Assembly (NCBI RefSeq): GCF_029542785.1 | Contig: NC_083376.1 | Span: 124,001 to 188,000, forward strand | Direction: 5' to 3' | DNA from: Malassezia japonica | Taxonomy: Eukaryota; Basidiomycota; Malasseziomycetes; Malasseziales; Malasseziaceae | DNA length: 64,000 nucleotides | In this document: positions 20,777-30,221 of the stretch, piece after piece | How positions within the stretch are numbered: the first letter of the stretch is position 1 | How the letters are laid out: each line of letters starts with the position of its first letter | Made by a program: the position numbers and the translations under genes | Notes under the pieces: generated by a model | The model's input: only the letters and a program-made list of their open reading frames with translations | Told to the model about the DNA's origin: nothing | The model's database searches: none

Positions 20777-22807
20777 TCACGGGTATACCTTCTTGATCTC
20801 GTCGCCGTACTTGGACTCGACCTCCTTGCGCTGCACCTTCTGGGCGGCGGTCAGAGGGAGTTCTTCGGGGACGAGCACGACGGACTGGAGCTGCTCCATT
20901 GGCACAAAGCCGGCGCCCTTGCCGACCTGGTTGAGCTCCTTGAGCACAAGCTGAGTAACATCCTTGTTCTTGCAAAGCTCCTCGAGCTCCTGGTCCTTGA
21001 GGTTGCCGAGGCCGTTCTGCGACAGCGTCGAGCGCAGCGTGTCCTCGCGCGGGAAGACGACGGCCATGGGCTGCTTGGCCTCCGACGAGGCGTGCACGCA
21101 AACGTTGGTCACGACGTTGCACGACTTGTACGTCGACTCGAGGCGCTCGAGCGCAATGTACTCACCGCCGCTGAGCTTGACCAGGTTCTTCTTGCGGTCA
21201 ATGAGCGACAGGGTGCCGTCGGCGTTCCACTGGCCGACGTCACCGGTGCACAGCCAGCCGTCTTCGGTAAGCGTCTCGGCGGTGACGTCCGGGCGCTTAA
21301 AGTAACCCTTGGTGATCGAGGGACCACGGAGCATCACCTCGCCCTGCGGCGGGTTGTTCGTCGAGAGGTAGTTGGCGTCCGGCACGTCGCGCAGCTTGAT
21401 CTCGACCGAGGGCATCGGCACACCGACACACGAGTACTTGAAGAACTCGGGGGTGAGCACGGCGCACATGGCCGACGACTCGGTCATACCGTAGCCCTGC
21501 AGGATGTTCACCAGCGCGTTGCGCAGGAACTCGTGCGTCTCCTTGGCGATCGGCGCGCCACCCGACAGAGCGAGGTGCAGGCGGCCACCCGTCTGCTCCT
21601 TGACCGCCTTGAAGACGACCGCGTCGGAGAACTGCTTAAGACCCGGCACATTGTTCTTCTTCGACCACATGCCCATGTTAAACATCTTTTGCTTCACCGA
21701 ACCGGCAGAGCTGACCTTGGAGACGATACCCTTGCGGATCAGCTCCCAGACCGCCGGGACACCGACCATGAGCGTCGGGCGGAAGGCCATCAGGTCACTC
21801 TTCGAGTTGCGCACCGAGGTCGCAGTGAGCGTCTTGACGCGGCCGTAGCCGAGCGCAATGCCGCGGTAGAGCGCAAAGCACTCGACGACAAACTCGAGGA
21901 TATGCGCCAAAGGAAGGTAGGCAAGCAGCGACTCGTTGTCCCCCAGGTAGGGGCTGATCAGCATATCGACCGCAGCCACCGTCGCCACCAAGTTCGCGTG
22001 GGTGAGAATGACACCCTTCGGCGCACCCGTCGAGCCCGAGGTGTACATGATACACGCAATGTCGTCAGGGTTCACCTGCACCGGCGCCGAGTTGCTGTGC
22101 TGCGCACCGAGCTTCAGCACCTCGTCAAAGGTGACGAGGTGCGCGTTGGGGCGCGTCGAGAGCTTCGCACGCACGCTCTCGAGCACCTTGGGGTCTGCCT
22201 CACCGTCGTAGATCACGACGCGCAGCAGTGGCGTGTTCTCCACGACGCTGTCGACAACGTGCAGCTGGGCTGCGTTGGTAAACATACCGACCACCTCGGG
22301 CTCCTCGAGCGAAACCTGGAGACCGCTCGGGCCGAGCGTGTCGTAGGCCGTGCAGAAGGTAAGGCCCTGACGGAAGCACGACTGCGCGGCGATCTGCCAG
22401 TTCATCGCGGTAGACGCAAAGATGTTGAAGCGCGTCGAGCTGTTGAGCCCGAGCGCACCGAGACCCGACGAGAATTTGCCGACAAGGTCGCAGAACTCGT
22501 TGAGCGTCGTGTAGGTGTAGTCGCTCAGCTCGTAAAAGGTCCACGTCTTGGTCTCTTCGACTTCCTTGTCGCCCACCTTCTTGCGGATCACCTTCTGGTC
22601 CTTGTGCTCACGAAGAATCTCGCGCGACGCAATCAAGCGGCGCGAGCCGTGGCGCTTGCGCCCAGCGTCGAGCAGGTCCACCATCGTGTTGATCCCAGGA
22701 GCGGGGCGCTCCACGAGCTCATTAGGCGAAAGGAACGAACGACGGATCTGTCCCTCGCTCCCATCGGCTCCATTCACCGCCACACTGGCTTTCTTTGAGG
22801 ATCCCAT
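20777..22807 (-). CDS. FAA1: Long-chain fatty acyl-CoA synthetase (FAA1/FAA4 type)
   Basis: Activates imported or internal long-chain fatty acids to acyl-CoA, at ER or lipid droplets in yeasts. The intronless gene encodes 676 residues, close to family length. ANL-family motifs are intact: the P-loop YTSGSTGAPKGVILTHANLV near residue 250, the A5-type motif GYGMTESSAM near 430, and the fatty-acyl signature DGWLCTGDVGQWNADGTL followed by IDRKKNLVKLSGGEYIALE. Lipid-dependent yeasts such as Malassezia rely heavily on this activity, which fits if the organism guess is right. It is divergent from the DJ-1 gene over a 145-base gap holding an E-box. Confidence 0.95.
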   Translation of the reverse strand: MGSSKKASVAVNGADGSEGQIRRSFLSPNELVERPAPGINTMVDLLDAGRKRHGSRRLIASREILREHKDQKVIRKKVGDKEVEETKTWTFYELSDYTYTTLNEFCDLVGKFSSGLGALGLNSSTRFNIFASTAMNWQIAAQSCFRQGLTFCTAYDTLGPSGLQVSLEEPEVVGMFTNAAQLHVVDSVVENTPLLRVVIYDGEADPKVLESVRAKLSTRPNAHLVTFDEVLKLGAQHSNSAPVQVNPDDIACIMYTSGSTGAPKGVILTHANLVATVAAVDMLISPYLGDNESLLAYLPLAHILEFVVECFALYRGIALGYGRVKTLTATSVRNSKSDLMAFRPTLMVGVPAVWELIRKGIVSKVSSAGSVKQKMFNMGMWSKKNNVPGLKQFSDAVVFKAVKEQTGGRLHLALSGGAPIAKETHEFLRNALVNILQGYGMTESSAMCAVLTPEFFKYSCVGVPMPSVEIKLRDVPDANYLSTNNPPQGEVMLRGPSITKGYFKRPDVTAETLTEDGWLCTGDVGQWNADGTLSLIDRKKNLVKLSGGEYIALERLESTYKSCNVVTNVCVHASSEAKQPMAVVFPREDTLRSTLSQNGLGNLKDQELEELCKNKDVTQLVLKELNQVGKGAGFVPMEQLQSVVLVPEELPLTAAQKVQRKEVESKYGDEIKKVYP

Positions 22808-22928
22808 TATTCAAGGAGACGTCGTACGAAACCAACGTCAAAACCCTCCAAAACCCCGTTTCCCCGGAACGTGACCGGTGCCCGATACACGGGCACCGGC
22901 GCCTACGGGCCCCAACAAACCTCGCAGT

Positions 22929-22938
22929 ATCACGTGAT
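22929..22938. promoter_or_regulatory. ATCACGTGAT palindromic E-box between FAA1 and the DJ-1 gene
   Basis: A perfect ten-base palindrome in a 145-base divergent promoter, 14 bases before the DJ-1 gene ATG and 121 bases from the acyl-CoA synthetase ATG. It matches the motif seen before HMG-CoA reductase. Confidence 0.5.
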
Positions 22939-22952
22939 AGTCCGTGCACACC

Positions 22953-23575
22953 ATGACCAAGGCGATTGTATTTCTCGCAGAGGGGACGGAGGAGATGGAA
23001 TTTAGCATCGCGTACGACGTGCTCGTGCGGGGTGGCGTAGACGTCAAGTCGGTGTACGTGCCCGCGGCGGGTGCCGCGGACGCCCCGCCGAACGGCCTCG
23101 TGAAGGCCTCGCGTGGCGTCCAGATTGGGCCCGACATGACCCTCACCCAGCTCGTGCAGGCGGGCGACGTCGGCTCGTACGATGCGCTGATTGTGCCGGG
23201 CGGCGTCGGTGGTGCACAGACCATCGGTAAGGACGAGACGGTGCTCAAGATGCTCAGCGACGCCTACCAGGGCAAGCGCCTCGTCGGCGCCATCTGCGCC
23301 GGATCGCTCGCGGCGCTCCATGCAAAGATCGGCCTCAAGGGCCCGATCACGAGCCACCCGTCGGTGGCCGACCAGCTCTCCAAGGGTGCGTACGAAAAAG
23401 AAAAACTAACATAGACTATGAGTACTCTGAGGACCACGTCGTGGTCACCGACCACCTCGTGACAAGCCGCGGACCGGGCACCTCGTTTGCCTTTGCGCTT
23501 ACGCTCCTCGAAAAGCTCGAGGGTGCCGAGGTGCGCAACAAGGTCGCTGCGCCCATGGTCCTCCAGCACCTATAG
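22953..23575 (+). CDS. DJ-1/PfpI family protein (PARK7-like)
   Basis: Members act as cysteine-dependent glyoxalase/deglycase or redox-stress proteins. Exons are 22953-23385 and 23415-23575, joined over a 29-base intron with branch CTAAC; 197 residues, typical for the short DJ-1 subgroup. The conserved glutamate is in AEGTEEMEF (about residue 15) and the nucleophilic cysteine lies in the elbow GAICAGSLAAL (about residue 115). PGGVGGAQTI and the C-terminal VTSRGPGTSFAFALTLLEKL also match the family. It resembles PARK7 more than the larger Hsp31 class. Confident in family, not in substrate. Confidence 0.9.
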
Positions 23576-23721
23576 CGCATAGCCACAAGGAATGTCCGTG
23601 CACCTTGCATACGGCGCACGGCCTCGGCCTCGGCGCACGCTGGGCCGGTGCCGTGCCCTTGACCCATCTCCGCCATGTCCGCGCGGCCGTGCGCGTCATG
23701 TTTAGTCAATACTACCGATCA

Positions 23722-26700
23722 CTACTCCTCCTCCATCTCCTCCTCGTCGTCGTCCTCTTCTTCGCCTTGGGCGACTTGCAGCGGCTCGATCGCAAGCTCG
23801 CGGTCCGCACCGACATAGCTGTCACACATCAGATAGAGCTTGAGACGGTCGTGCGTGCCGGCAGGCAGCGTGAACTCGAGGCGTACCTGCTGCGTGCGTG
23901 CGATCGTCACGCGCTTGATGCTCAGCAGCGAGCGCGTGCCGGGGTCGCCCACGACAAGCCACCAGGCAGTGAGCTTCTTCGTAGGGAAGTAGGGAGCAAT
24001 CGCCGTGATATCCGGCTCCTCGTCCTCGTCCGCGTCGCGCTCGAGCGTCGCGTGGAGCACGATCGGCGTCGCAGAGTCGAGCGCGCCCTGCTCCTCAATC
24101 TCGAACGAGATCTCAATGTAGGGGAACTCGTTCGTGAGCTTCGCGACGTCGGCCATCTGGCGCTTGTCGAGCTGAAGAAGCGCCTCGCGCTCGGACGCGC
24201 TCATGTCGGGCAGCGCATCGCTGAGCGCAAACACGTCGTCGATGCCTTTGGCCCTGCAACGCTCGATCGTCGCCTGGGTAAAGTGCGGCACTTGGCGCAG
24301 CGGCGAGTCGCGGTCCCACACGGCCTGCACACACATGTGGCTCAGCTCCATGGCGACAATCGCATTCAGCAGCGCACCCGAGCTCATCACGTCGACGCAG
24401 GCATTGAGCAGCGTGAGGACGCGCTGCAGAATCAGGCGCTGGTCCGACGCAAGGTCCGCGGGGAGCGCGAGGCGCGAAAAGTGCGCCTGCAGCAGGATGA
24501 ACGTCTTGTGGAACGGACTCGCAAAGTTGATGCGGTCGAGCTTCAGCGGTACGCGGTCGTAGATGCGGCGCAGCAGCACATCTTCGTGGTGGCGAATCGG
24601 CACGTCCTCAAACTCGGCGGCGGCCGCGACGATCTCGAGCATGCCACGCAGCTTGGTCTGGCCGGTGAGCGAGAGGTGGAAGACGTCGATCGTTGCGTAC
24701 GAAACGTTGTAGAACGACGCAATCATACCCAGGTTCAGCGGGCTGACGTCCATCTCGTCCTCAATCGCAATGCACTTGCTTGTCTCGAGCTCGCCGAGCG
24801 TCGTCTCGACCAGCTCCGAGAGGAAGTCGCCGATCTGCTGCATGTCGCGGCCCTGGCACCCGTACGCCTGGGGGTTCTTTTGCAGGCGGCGGTACATCAG
24901 CGTCCACGTCAGAATGTCGACCGCCGCTTGCTTGTCTTCGACGGTGCGCGCGACAATCTCCGCATTCAAAAAGTCTTGGGTATACGCGTTGAGCTTGCTC
25001 TCGAGCGGGAGGCCCTCGGCGAGGAACTTTTTAAAGTACTCCTTGCGGTTCGCCTGGCAGAAGAGCATGCAGCGGCTGCTGCCGTCCTCGCCGGGCTGCG
25101 TGCACTTGCCGACCATCTGGAGCATGTCGGTCAGGGGGTAGTCGATGTAGCGGTGCTCCTTGCCTTCGTACGTCTGCAGCGACAGGAGGAGGACAAGGTG
25201 CGCCGTCACCGGCAGGCTCCACACCGTCTCTTTGCTCGCGACCATCACCTGAATGGCGCCGGCGGTAAAGAGACGCTCGACGATGCGCTGGTCGCTCCGC
25301 GAGAGGCCCTCGTGATAAAAGGCAATGCCTTGCGCGACGCATTCGGCGAGCTCCGCATCCTGGATACGCTCCAGGTGGGGGCGCAGGTGCTCCTCATCCA
25401 TGTTGAGGAAGCGCGGCTCGCCGTCGGTATCCGCCTGCGCATACATCAGGATATCGTTCACGGTGAGCTTCGCCTGCTTGCGCGTCGGCACAAAGATAAG
25501 CGTGGGCTGCGTCGGGGCGTACTCGACAATCGCGAGGTACGCGGGCTTGGCCATGGCAATCATCAGCGACGCAAAGTGGGGGATCGCAAAGGTCTGCAGA
25601 TGCACCTCCATCGGCACCGGGCGTGCGCTCGGCGCAAAGTTGAAGATGTTGCTCTTTTCTGCACCCAGCCACTCGCCCACATCGCCACCATTCGCCAAGG
25701 ACACGGCCAGGCCGATCATGCGCGTGGGCGCCTCGAGCTGCGCGGCAATGAAGCGCGCACGCGAGCACACCACCTCGTACGTCGGCCCGACGCGCTCGTC
25801 GCCGAGCAGCTGCAGGTCGTCAAAGATGTACAGAGCGACGCTCTGCACATTCTTGCGCTGCCGCCAGCGGCGCGAGAGCACATCCCACTGTTCCGGCGTG
25901 CACACCACGATATCCGCCAGCTCCAGCAGACGCAGGTTCGTCGTCGTCTCGCCGGTGAGCGCGACAATCTCTTTTCCGCCGTTCAGCTGGCCGAAACGCG
26001 CCTGCCATGCGGCGACGCGCGGCGCGACCATCGCCTCGTACGGCACGACACACACGGCGCGGCCGTTGGACGTGCGGAAGAGGCGCAGGAGCGCAAGCTC
26101 CGCACAGAACGTCTTGCCCGCACCCGTCGGCGCGCCAATGAGCACGCTCGCGTCCGTTTCGTACAGCGCGTGGAATGCCTGCGTCTGGATCTTGTTCATG
26201 TACTCGTACTCGTACAGCGATGCCTCCTGGCCGAGCGCCGCGACCGGCTTCGGCTGCAGGTCGAGCAGCGGCGTCGGCGCGCTAAACTTTTCAGGGAGGA
26301 TCAGGTGCTTGAACGAGATCGGGAGGCGAACTTCGCTCTGCAGCCAGCGGTCACTGATCAGCGTCACGTAATAGTTCGGCGGCACAGGATCGGTGAGCGG
26401 CACGGTGAACGAGACCGTGTGCTCCTCCTCGGCGTACTTGCGCAGGAGCACAAACTGGTCGTAGAACAGGATCGTGTCTCCGTCCACGTCTTCCACCAGG
26501 AGCCAGAAGCTCTGTGCGCCACCGTGCACACGCTCGTCCCACTGAAAGTCGGGCGTGATGGTGAGGTGCACCTGCAGCAGCGAGCGCGTAAGCGGCTGGA
26601 AGTACGCCGCAAGCTCCAGGCGGGGGAACTGGTGCACGAGGCGGTGCACGAGTCGGCCCGCCTTGGGAATACCGATCAGCTCGCCAATCTCGTTCGGCTC

Positions 26701-29700
26701 GAGGTCGCGCAGGCGCGCAAACGGAAACTCTTTGCGCTCGAGGCGGCGCACGAGGTCCGACGGCACGCCCTTGAACTGGCGCAGCGGCGTCATCGAGTTC
26801 CACTGGCGGTGCTCGACCATCTTGGCGAGGTCGAGCGCGAGGCGCGCGACGCGCGCATAGCCGCGGATAATGCAGATCTCGACCAGTGCGCGCAGAATAC
26901 GCCCGGCGGACTGCGTGACGTACACCATGTCCGCCGCGAGCGCGTACCCGTCGAGCGAGAGCTGCGAGATGTACGCCTGGAGCAGGACGTTGATCTTGGC
27001 GCTCGGCTCCTCGAGCGACTCCTTCACGGGAATCGGCACGCGCTCGAGCATCTTGCTCACCTCGAGCTTTTCGTCCTGGCGCGCGACCTGGTGCTTGAAC
27101 TCGTCCGAGAACGCAAAGACACGCAGCAGTTCGATCATGCCGATGTGGCTCTTGATGTGCTTGTGGTACGTGCCCATGCTCGTGTGCGTGAGGTAGTAGT
27201 GCGCAGCGATGCGCGCAAGCTCGTTAGAGGTAAAGAGGCCGGTGCGGCGCTCATACTTGAGCAGCCCCGCCTTTTCGAGGAGCACGGCCGCCGAGTGTAC
27301 AATGTCGGCGCGCTTTTGCTCCAGGAACGGATCGTCCTCGGAAAAGTCGGCCGGGACGCTGTACAGGGCCGGGGAGCGGAGCATGCGCACGTACAAGTAC
27401 GTGTACCCCAGCCAGGCGACCGCCTCGTCGCGGTTGCGGATCGTCCCGAGGACGATCTCGGCGTTGAGGTTGTCGGCGAGGCGCGAGACGAACTGCGACT
27501 CGATCGGCAGCTGCTGGTTCAGCAGCGACAGGTAGTACTGCAGCTCGTTGTGCGTCGTGATAATGATTCCCTCGCCGACCGTGTCAAACTGTGGGCGGCC
27601 CGCACGGCCGAGCATCTGGAGCATGTCCTGGGGCGACAGCTCGCACCAGCGGCTCTTTTCGGGGTTGTAAATCTGCGTGCCCTTGATAATGACCGTGTGC
27701 GCAGGCAGATTCACGCCCCACGCGAGCGTCGCCGTAGACACGAGCACCTGGATGTGGCCGTCGGCAAACAGGTCCTCGACGAGCTGGCGGTCCGGGCGGC
27801 TCATGCCGGCGTGGTGGATGCCAAAGCCGTACGGGAGCACGTCCTTCAGGTTCGCGTCCTGGACATTCTCGAGCTCCGACTGGAGAATCTCGCGCGAGGC
27901 GGACGACTGCGGGAGGAACTGGCCGAGCGTCTCGCTCTCCATTGCGCGGTCGCGGATGTACTTGGCGGTCTTGGCGGTCTCTTTGCGCGAGTGCGTAAAG
28001 ATCAGGAGCTGGTTCTTGCCTGCGTGTTCGAGCGTCTTTTCGTACGTGACCTCGTTCATGACCTGGAGGCGCTTGATCGCCTTGCTCTCGGTGATGCCGA
28101 TGTACTCTTGGCGAAGCGGGCACGGGCGGTAGTTGCCCTCAAAGTACAAGAGGCCCGAGTCCGGGTTCACACGCAGGAACGCGGCCACGTCGCGGTAGTT
28201 GGGCAGCGTCGCGCTCAGGCCGACAATGCGCACCGGCTCGCTGAGCTGCTCCATGCGCCGGATTGTGCGTGCGATAATCGCCTCGAGCACCGGCCCACGG
28301 TCGTCGTGCAGGAGATGGATCTCGTCGACAATCAGCAGACGCACGAGGTTCGTGTACGACGTGTCGGTGCTCTTGCGGCTGATCACGTCCCACTTTTCCG
28401 GCGTGGTGACAATCACCTGCGTCTCGGCGATCTGCGCCTTGGTCAGCTGGCTGTCGCCCGTGAGTTCGTTGACGACCACGCCAAACGGCCCGAGGCGCTC
28501 GCGGAAGTTGGCCGCCTGCTCCGCGACGAGCGCCTTCATCGGCGCGACGTACACAATCTTGAACGCGTCGAGGTCGATCTCGTCGCCGTGGCGGTGCTTG
28601 CCGAGCTCGTGCAGGATCGTGAGCATCGCGACGTTGGTCTTGCCCGCGCCCGTCGGCGCACAGAGCAGCATCGGCTCGTCGCTCTCAAATGCCACCGGAT
28701 AGCACTTGCTCTGTACAGGGTTGAGCGACGTGGCACCAGGGAAGGCGGCCTGCGCCCACTCTGGGAGGTCGCGGATCGCGACGAGGTCCGACGCAGGCAC
28801 GAGTTTCTTTTCCGGGGCCGGAATGTGGATCTCTTCGTACCCCTTCTTGCTGCGCTTGAACGAGCCCGGGGGAAGGCGCACCTTGGGGTTCGAGTTCAAG
28901 TGGCCGCCCTCGGAGAACGCCATCGCCTCGAGGTCAACCGTCCCCCGCGGCTGCGCGGTCGAACCCGGCGCGAGCGTCGCACGCGACGTCATGCGCTGCG
29001 CGTCGCGCTTGGCCTGCTCGAGGTCGTCGTGGCCGCCCCGGGCGTCGCCCGCGAGCGCCTTGAGGATCCACCCCGCGCCGCTTTCGCGCATGCCGACCTC
29101 GACGTCGATGCGCGACTCCTCGTCCGCACGGGCGAGGCGCGTGCACCAGAGGACCACGTCGCGGTTTTTCGTGAGGAGCTGCACGAGGTCAAAGTTGGTA
29201 TAGTTGAACAGGTCCATCAGGCTGTTTTCGAGCTCGCGCACGTCGGCATTCGCGCCAAGCACCTCGAATGTGGCGTCCGCCTTTTCGTTCGCTTCGTACG
29301 CGTCGGGATAGAACTGGGCGAGCTGGCGCTGGAGCCAGAACGCGTCGACGTCGTGCGGCGATACTGCGCCGTCCTTGGCCGCGGCGCGCTCGCCAATGCG
29401 CAGTGCGTCGTCCTGTGTCTCCTGCTCCTCGTCCTGCTCTTCCTCCTGCTCCTCGTCCGAGGCCTCGCGGACGACAAACGTCTCTTCGTCGTCCTCCTCC
29501 TCCTCGTCCTCGTTTTCAAAGAGGACGGCGACGCCGGTATCGTTCTCGACTGCGCCGCCGTCTTCCTGCACCTGCTCCTCCTCGTAGTCCGTGATGCGCT
29601 TGCCGAGGTTGACGAGCTGCGCAAAGGTCTCCTCGGACACGGACCCGAGAATCGACTCGGTCTCGCGCTTCTTGTCGAGGTCCTTCATATTTTCGTCCTT

Positions 29701-30129
29701 GAGGATTTCGAGCACCGTATCCGCCGCGCTGCGCACCACCTCGCTCGCCTGGTCGCCGAGCGCGGTGTGGATCAGGGCGAGAATCAGCTCGTAGACGCCA
29801 CGCGTCTCGTCCGTGCGCGGAATGTAGCGCAGCCCATCGAGCTCCGCGCTCGCCTGCAGCACATTCGCGTACTCTGTCGCACCTGCACGCGCCTTGCGCG
29901 CGCCGCCCAGCTCGTCGTTTTCGGCGGCTTTGCGCTTCTTCTTCTCGAGGTCGGCCACCGGCTGCCGCGCGACGCGCGAGCCCATCGCCTTCGGGTCGAT
30001 GCGCCCGACAAGCGTCTCCGCCTCACCGGTCGGCTCATTCTCCCCAGGCCGCCGGCCCGAGGAGAGCACCAGCGACGAGAGCGCCGAGTACTGGTACCCC
30101 GACAGATCCCGCTGGCTCTTGGGCGGCAT
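23722..30129 (-). CDS. BRR2: U5 snRNP helicase BRR2
   Basis: Ski2-like RNA helicase that unwinds U4/U6 to activate the spliceosome. A single exon gives 2135 residues, normal for BRR2. The start is the ATG at 30129 (PPKSQRDLSGYQYSALSSLV), the canonical fungal N-terminus; an upstream in-frame ATG is rejected. The N-terminal cassette has LCAPTGAGKTNVAMLTIL (about 493), DEIHLLHDDRG (about 600) and MLGRAGRPQFD. The C-terminal cassette has GAPTGAGKTFCAELALL (about 1335) and a diverged motif II (DDLQLLG), consistent with its reduced activity in the family. Two Sec63 units follow the cassettes. An acidic low-complexity stretch lies near residues 210-260. It bears on the ultra-short introns of this genome. 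Confidence 0.97.
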   Translation of the reverse strand: MPPKSQRDLSGYQYSALSSLVLSSGRRPGENEPTGEAETLVGRIDPKAMGSRVARQPVADLEKKKRKAAENDELGGARKARAGATEYANVLQASAELDGLRYIPRTDETRGVYELILALIHTALGDQASEVVRSAADTVLEILKDENMKDLDKKRETESILGSVSEETFAQLVNLGKRITDYEEEQVQEDGGAVENDTGVAVLFENEDEEEEDDEETFVVREASDEEQEEEQDEEQETQDDALRIGERAAAKDGAVSPHDVDAFWLQRQLAQFYPDAYEANEKADATFEVLGANADVRELENSLMDLFNYTNFDLVQLLTKNRDVVLWCTRLARADEESRIDVEVGMRESGAGWILKALAGDARGGHDDLEQAKRDAQRMTSRATLAPGSTAQPRGTVDLEAMAFSEGGHLNSNPKVRLPPGSFKRSKKGYEEIHIPAPEKKLVPASDLVAIRDLPEWAQAAFPGATSLNPVQSKCYPVAFESDEPMLLCAPTGAGKTNVAMLTILHELGKHRHGDEIDLDAFKIVYVAPMKALVAEQAANFRERLGPFGVVVNELTGDSQLTKAQIAETQVIVTTPEKWDVISRKSTDTSYTNLVRLLIVDEIHLLHDDRGPVLEAIIARTIRRMEQLSEPVRIVGLSATLPNYRDVAAFLRVNPDSGLLYFEGNYRPCPLRQEYIGITESKAIKRLQVMNEVTYEKTLEHAGKNQLLIFTHSRKETAKTAKYIRDRAMESETLGQFLPQSSASREILQSELENVQDANLKDVLPYGFGIHHAGMSRPDRQLVEDLFADGHIQVLVSTATLAWGVNLPAHTVIIKGTQIYNPEKSRWCELSPQDMLQMLGRAGRPQFDTVGEGIIITTHNELQYYLSLLNQQLPIESQFVSRLADNLNAEIVLGTIRNRDEAVAWLGYTYLYVRMLRSPALYSVPADFSEDDPFLEQKRADIVHSAAVLLEKAGLLKYERRTGLFTSNELARIAAHYYLTHTSMGTYHKHIKSHIGMIELLRVFAFSDEFKHQVARQDEKLEVSKMLERVPIPVKESLEEPSAKINVLLQAYISQLSLDGYALAADMVYVTQSAGRILRALVEICIIRGYARVARLALDLAKMVEHRQWNSMTPLRQFKGVPSDLVRRLERKEFPFARLRDLEPNEIGELIGIPKAGRLVHRLVHQFPRLELAAYFQPLTRSLLQVHLTITPDFQWDERVHGGAQSFWLLVEDVDGDTILFYDQFVLLRKYAEEEHTVSFTVPLTDPVPPNYYVTLISDRWLQSEVRLPISFKHLILPEKFSAPTPLLDLQPKPVAALGQEASLYEYEYMNKIQTQAFHALYETDASVLIGAPTGAGKTFCAELALLRLFRTSNGRAVCVVPYEAMVAPRVAAWQARFGQLNGGKEIVALTGETTTNLRLLELADIVVCTPEQWDVLSRRWRQRKNVQSVALYIFDDLQLLGDERVGPTYEVVCSRARFIAAQLEAPTRMIGLAVSLANGGDVGEWLGAEKSNIFNFAPSARPVPMEVHLQTFAIPHFASLMIAMAKPAYLAIVEYAPTQPTLIFVPTRKQAKLTVNDILMYAQADTDGEPRFLNMDEEHLRPHLERIQDAELAECVAQGIAFYHEGLSRSDQRIVERLFTAGAIQVMVASKETVWSLPVTAHLVLLLSLQTYEGKEHRYIDYPLTDMLQMVGKCTQPGEDGSSRCMLFCQANRKEYFKKFLAEGLPLESKLNAYTQDFLNAEIVARTVEDKQAAVDILTWTLMYRRLQKNPQAYGCQGRDMQQIGDFLSELVETTLGELETSKCIAIEDEMDVSPLNLGMIASFYNVSYATIDVFHLSLTGQTKLRGMLEIVAAAAEFEDVPIRHHEDVLLRRIYDRVPLKLDRINFASPFHKTFILLQAHFSRLALPADLASDQRLILQRVLTLLNACVDVMSSGALLNAIVAMELSHMCVQAVWDRDSPLRQVPHFTQATIERCRAKGIDDVFALSDALPDMSASEREALLQLDKRQMADVAKLTNEFPYIEISFEIEEQGALDSATPIVLHATLERDADEDEEPDITAIAPYFPTKKLTAWWLVVGDPGTRSLLSIKRVTIARTQQVRLEFTLPAGTHDRLKLYLMCDSYVGADRELAIEPLQVAQGEEEDDDEEEMEEE

Positions 30130-30153
30130 CGTCGCTGTCGCGAACGCGTGGCG

Positions 30154-30162
30154 GCACGTGAT
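30154..30162. promoter_or_regulatory. CACGTG E-box between BRR2 and the SET3-like gene
   Basis: GCACGTGAT sits in the 92-base divergent gap. It shares the right half of the ATCACGTGAY motif found in three other gaps. Confidence 0.35.
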
Positions 30163-30221
30163 GCCTTTTTTCTTCACTTCGGCCGAAGCTCGTCGCGCGC
30201 GCCACGCGCAAACGCTCGCGG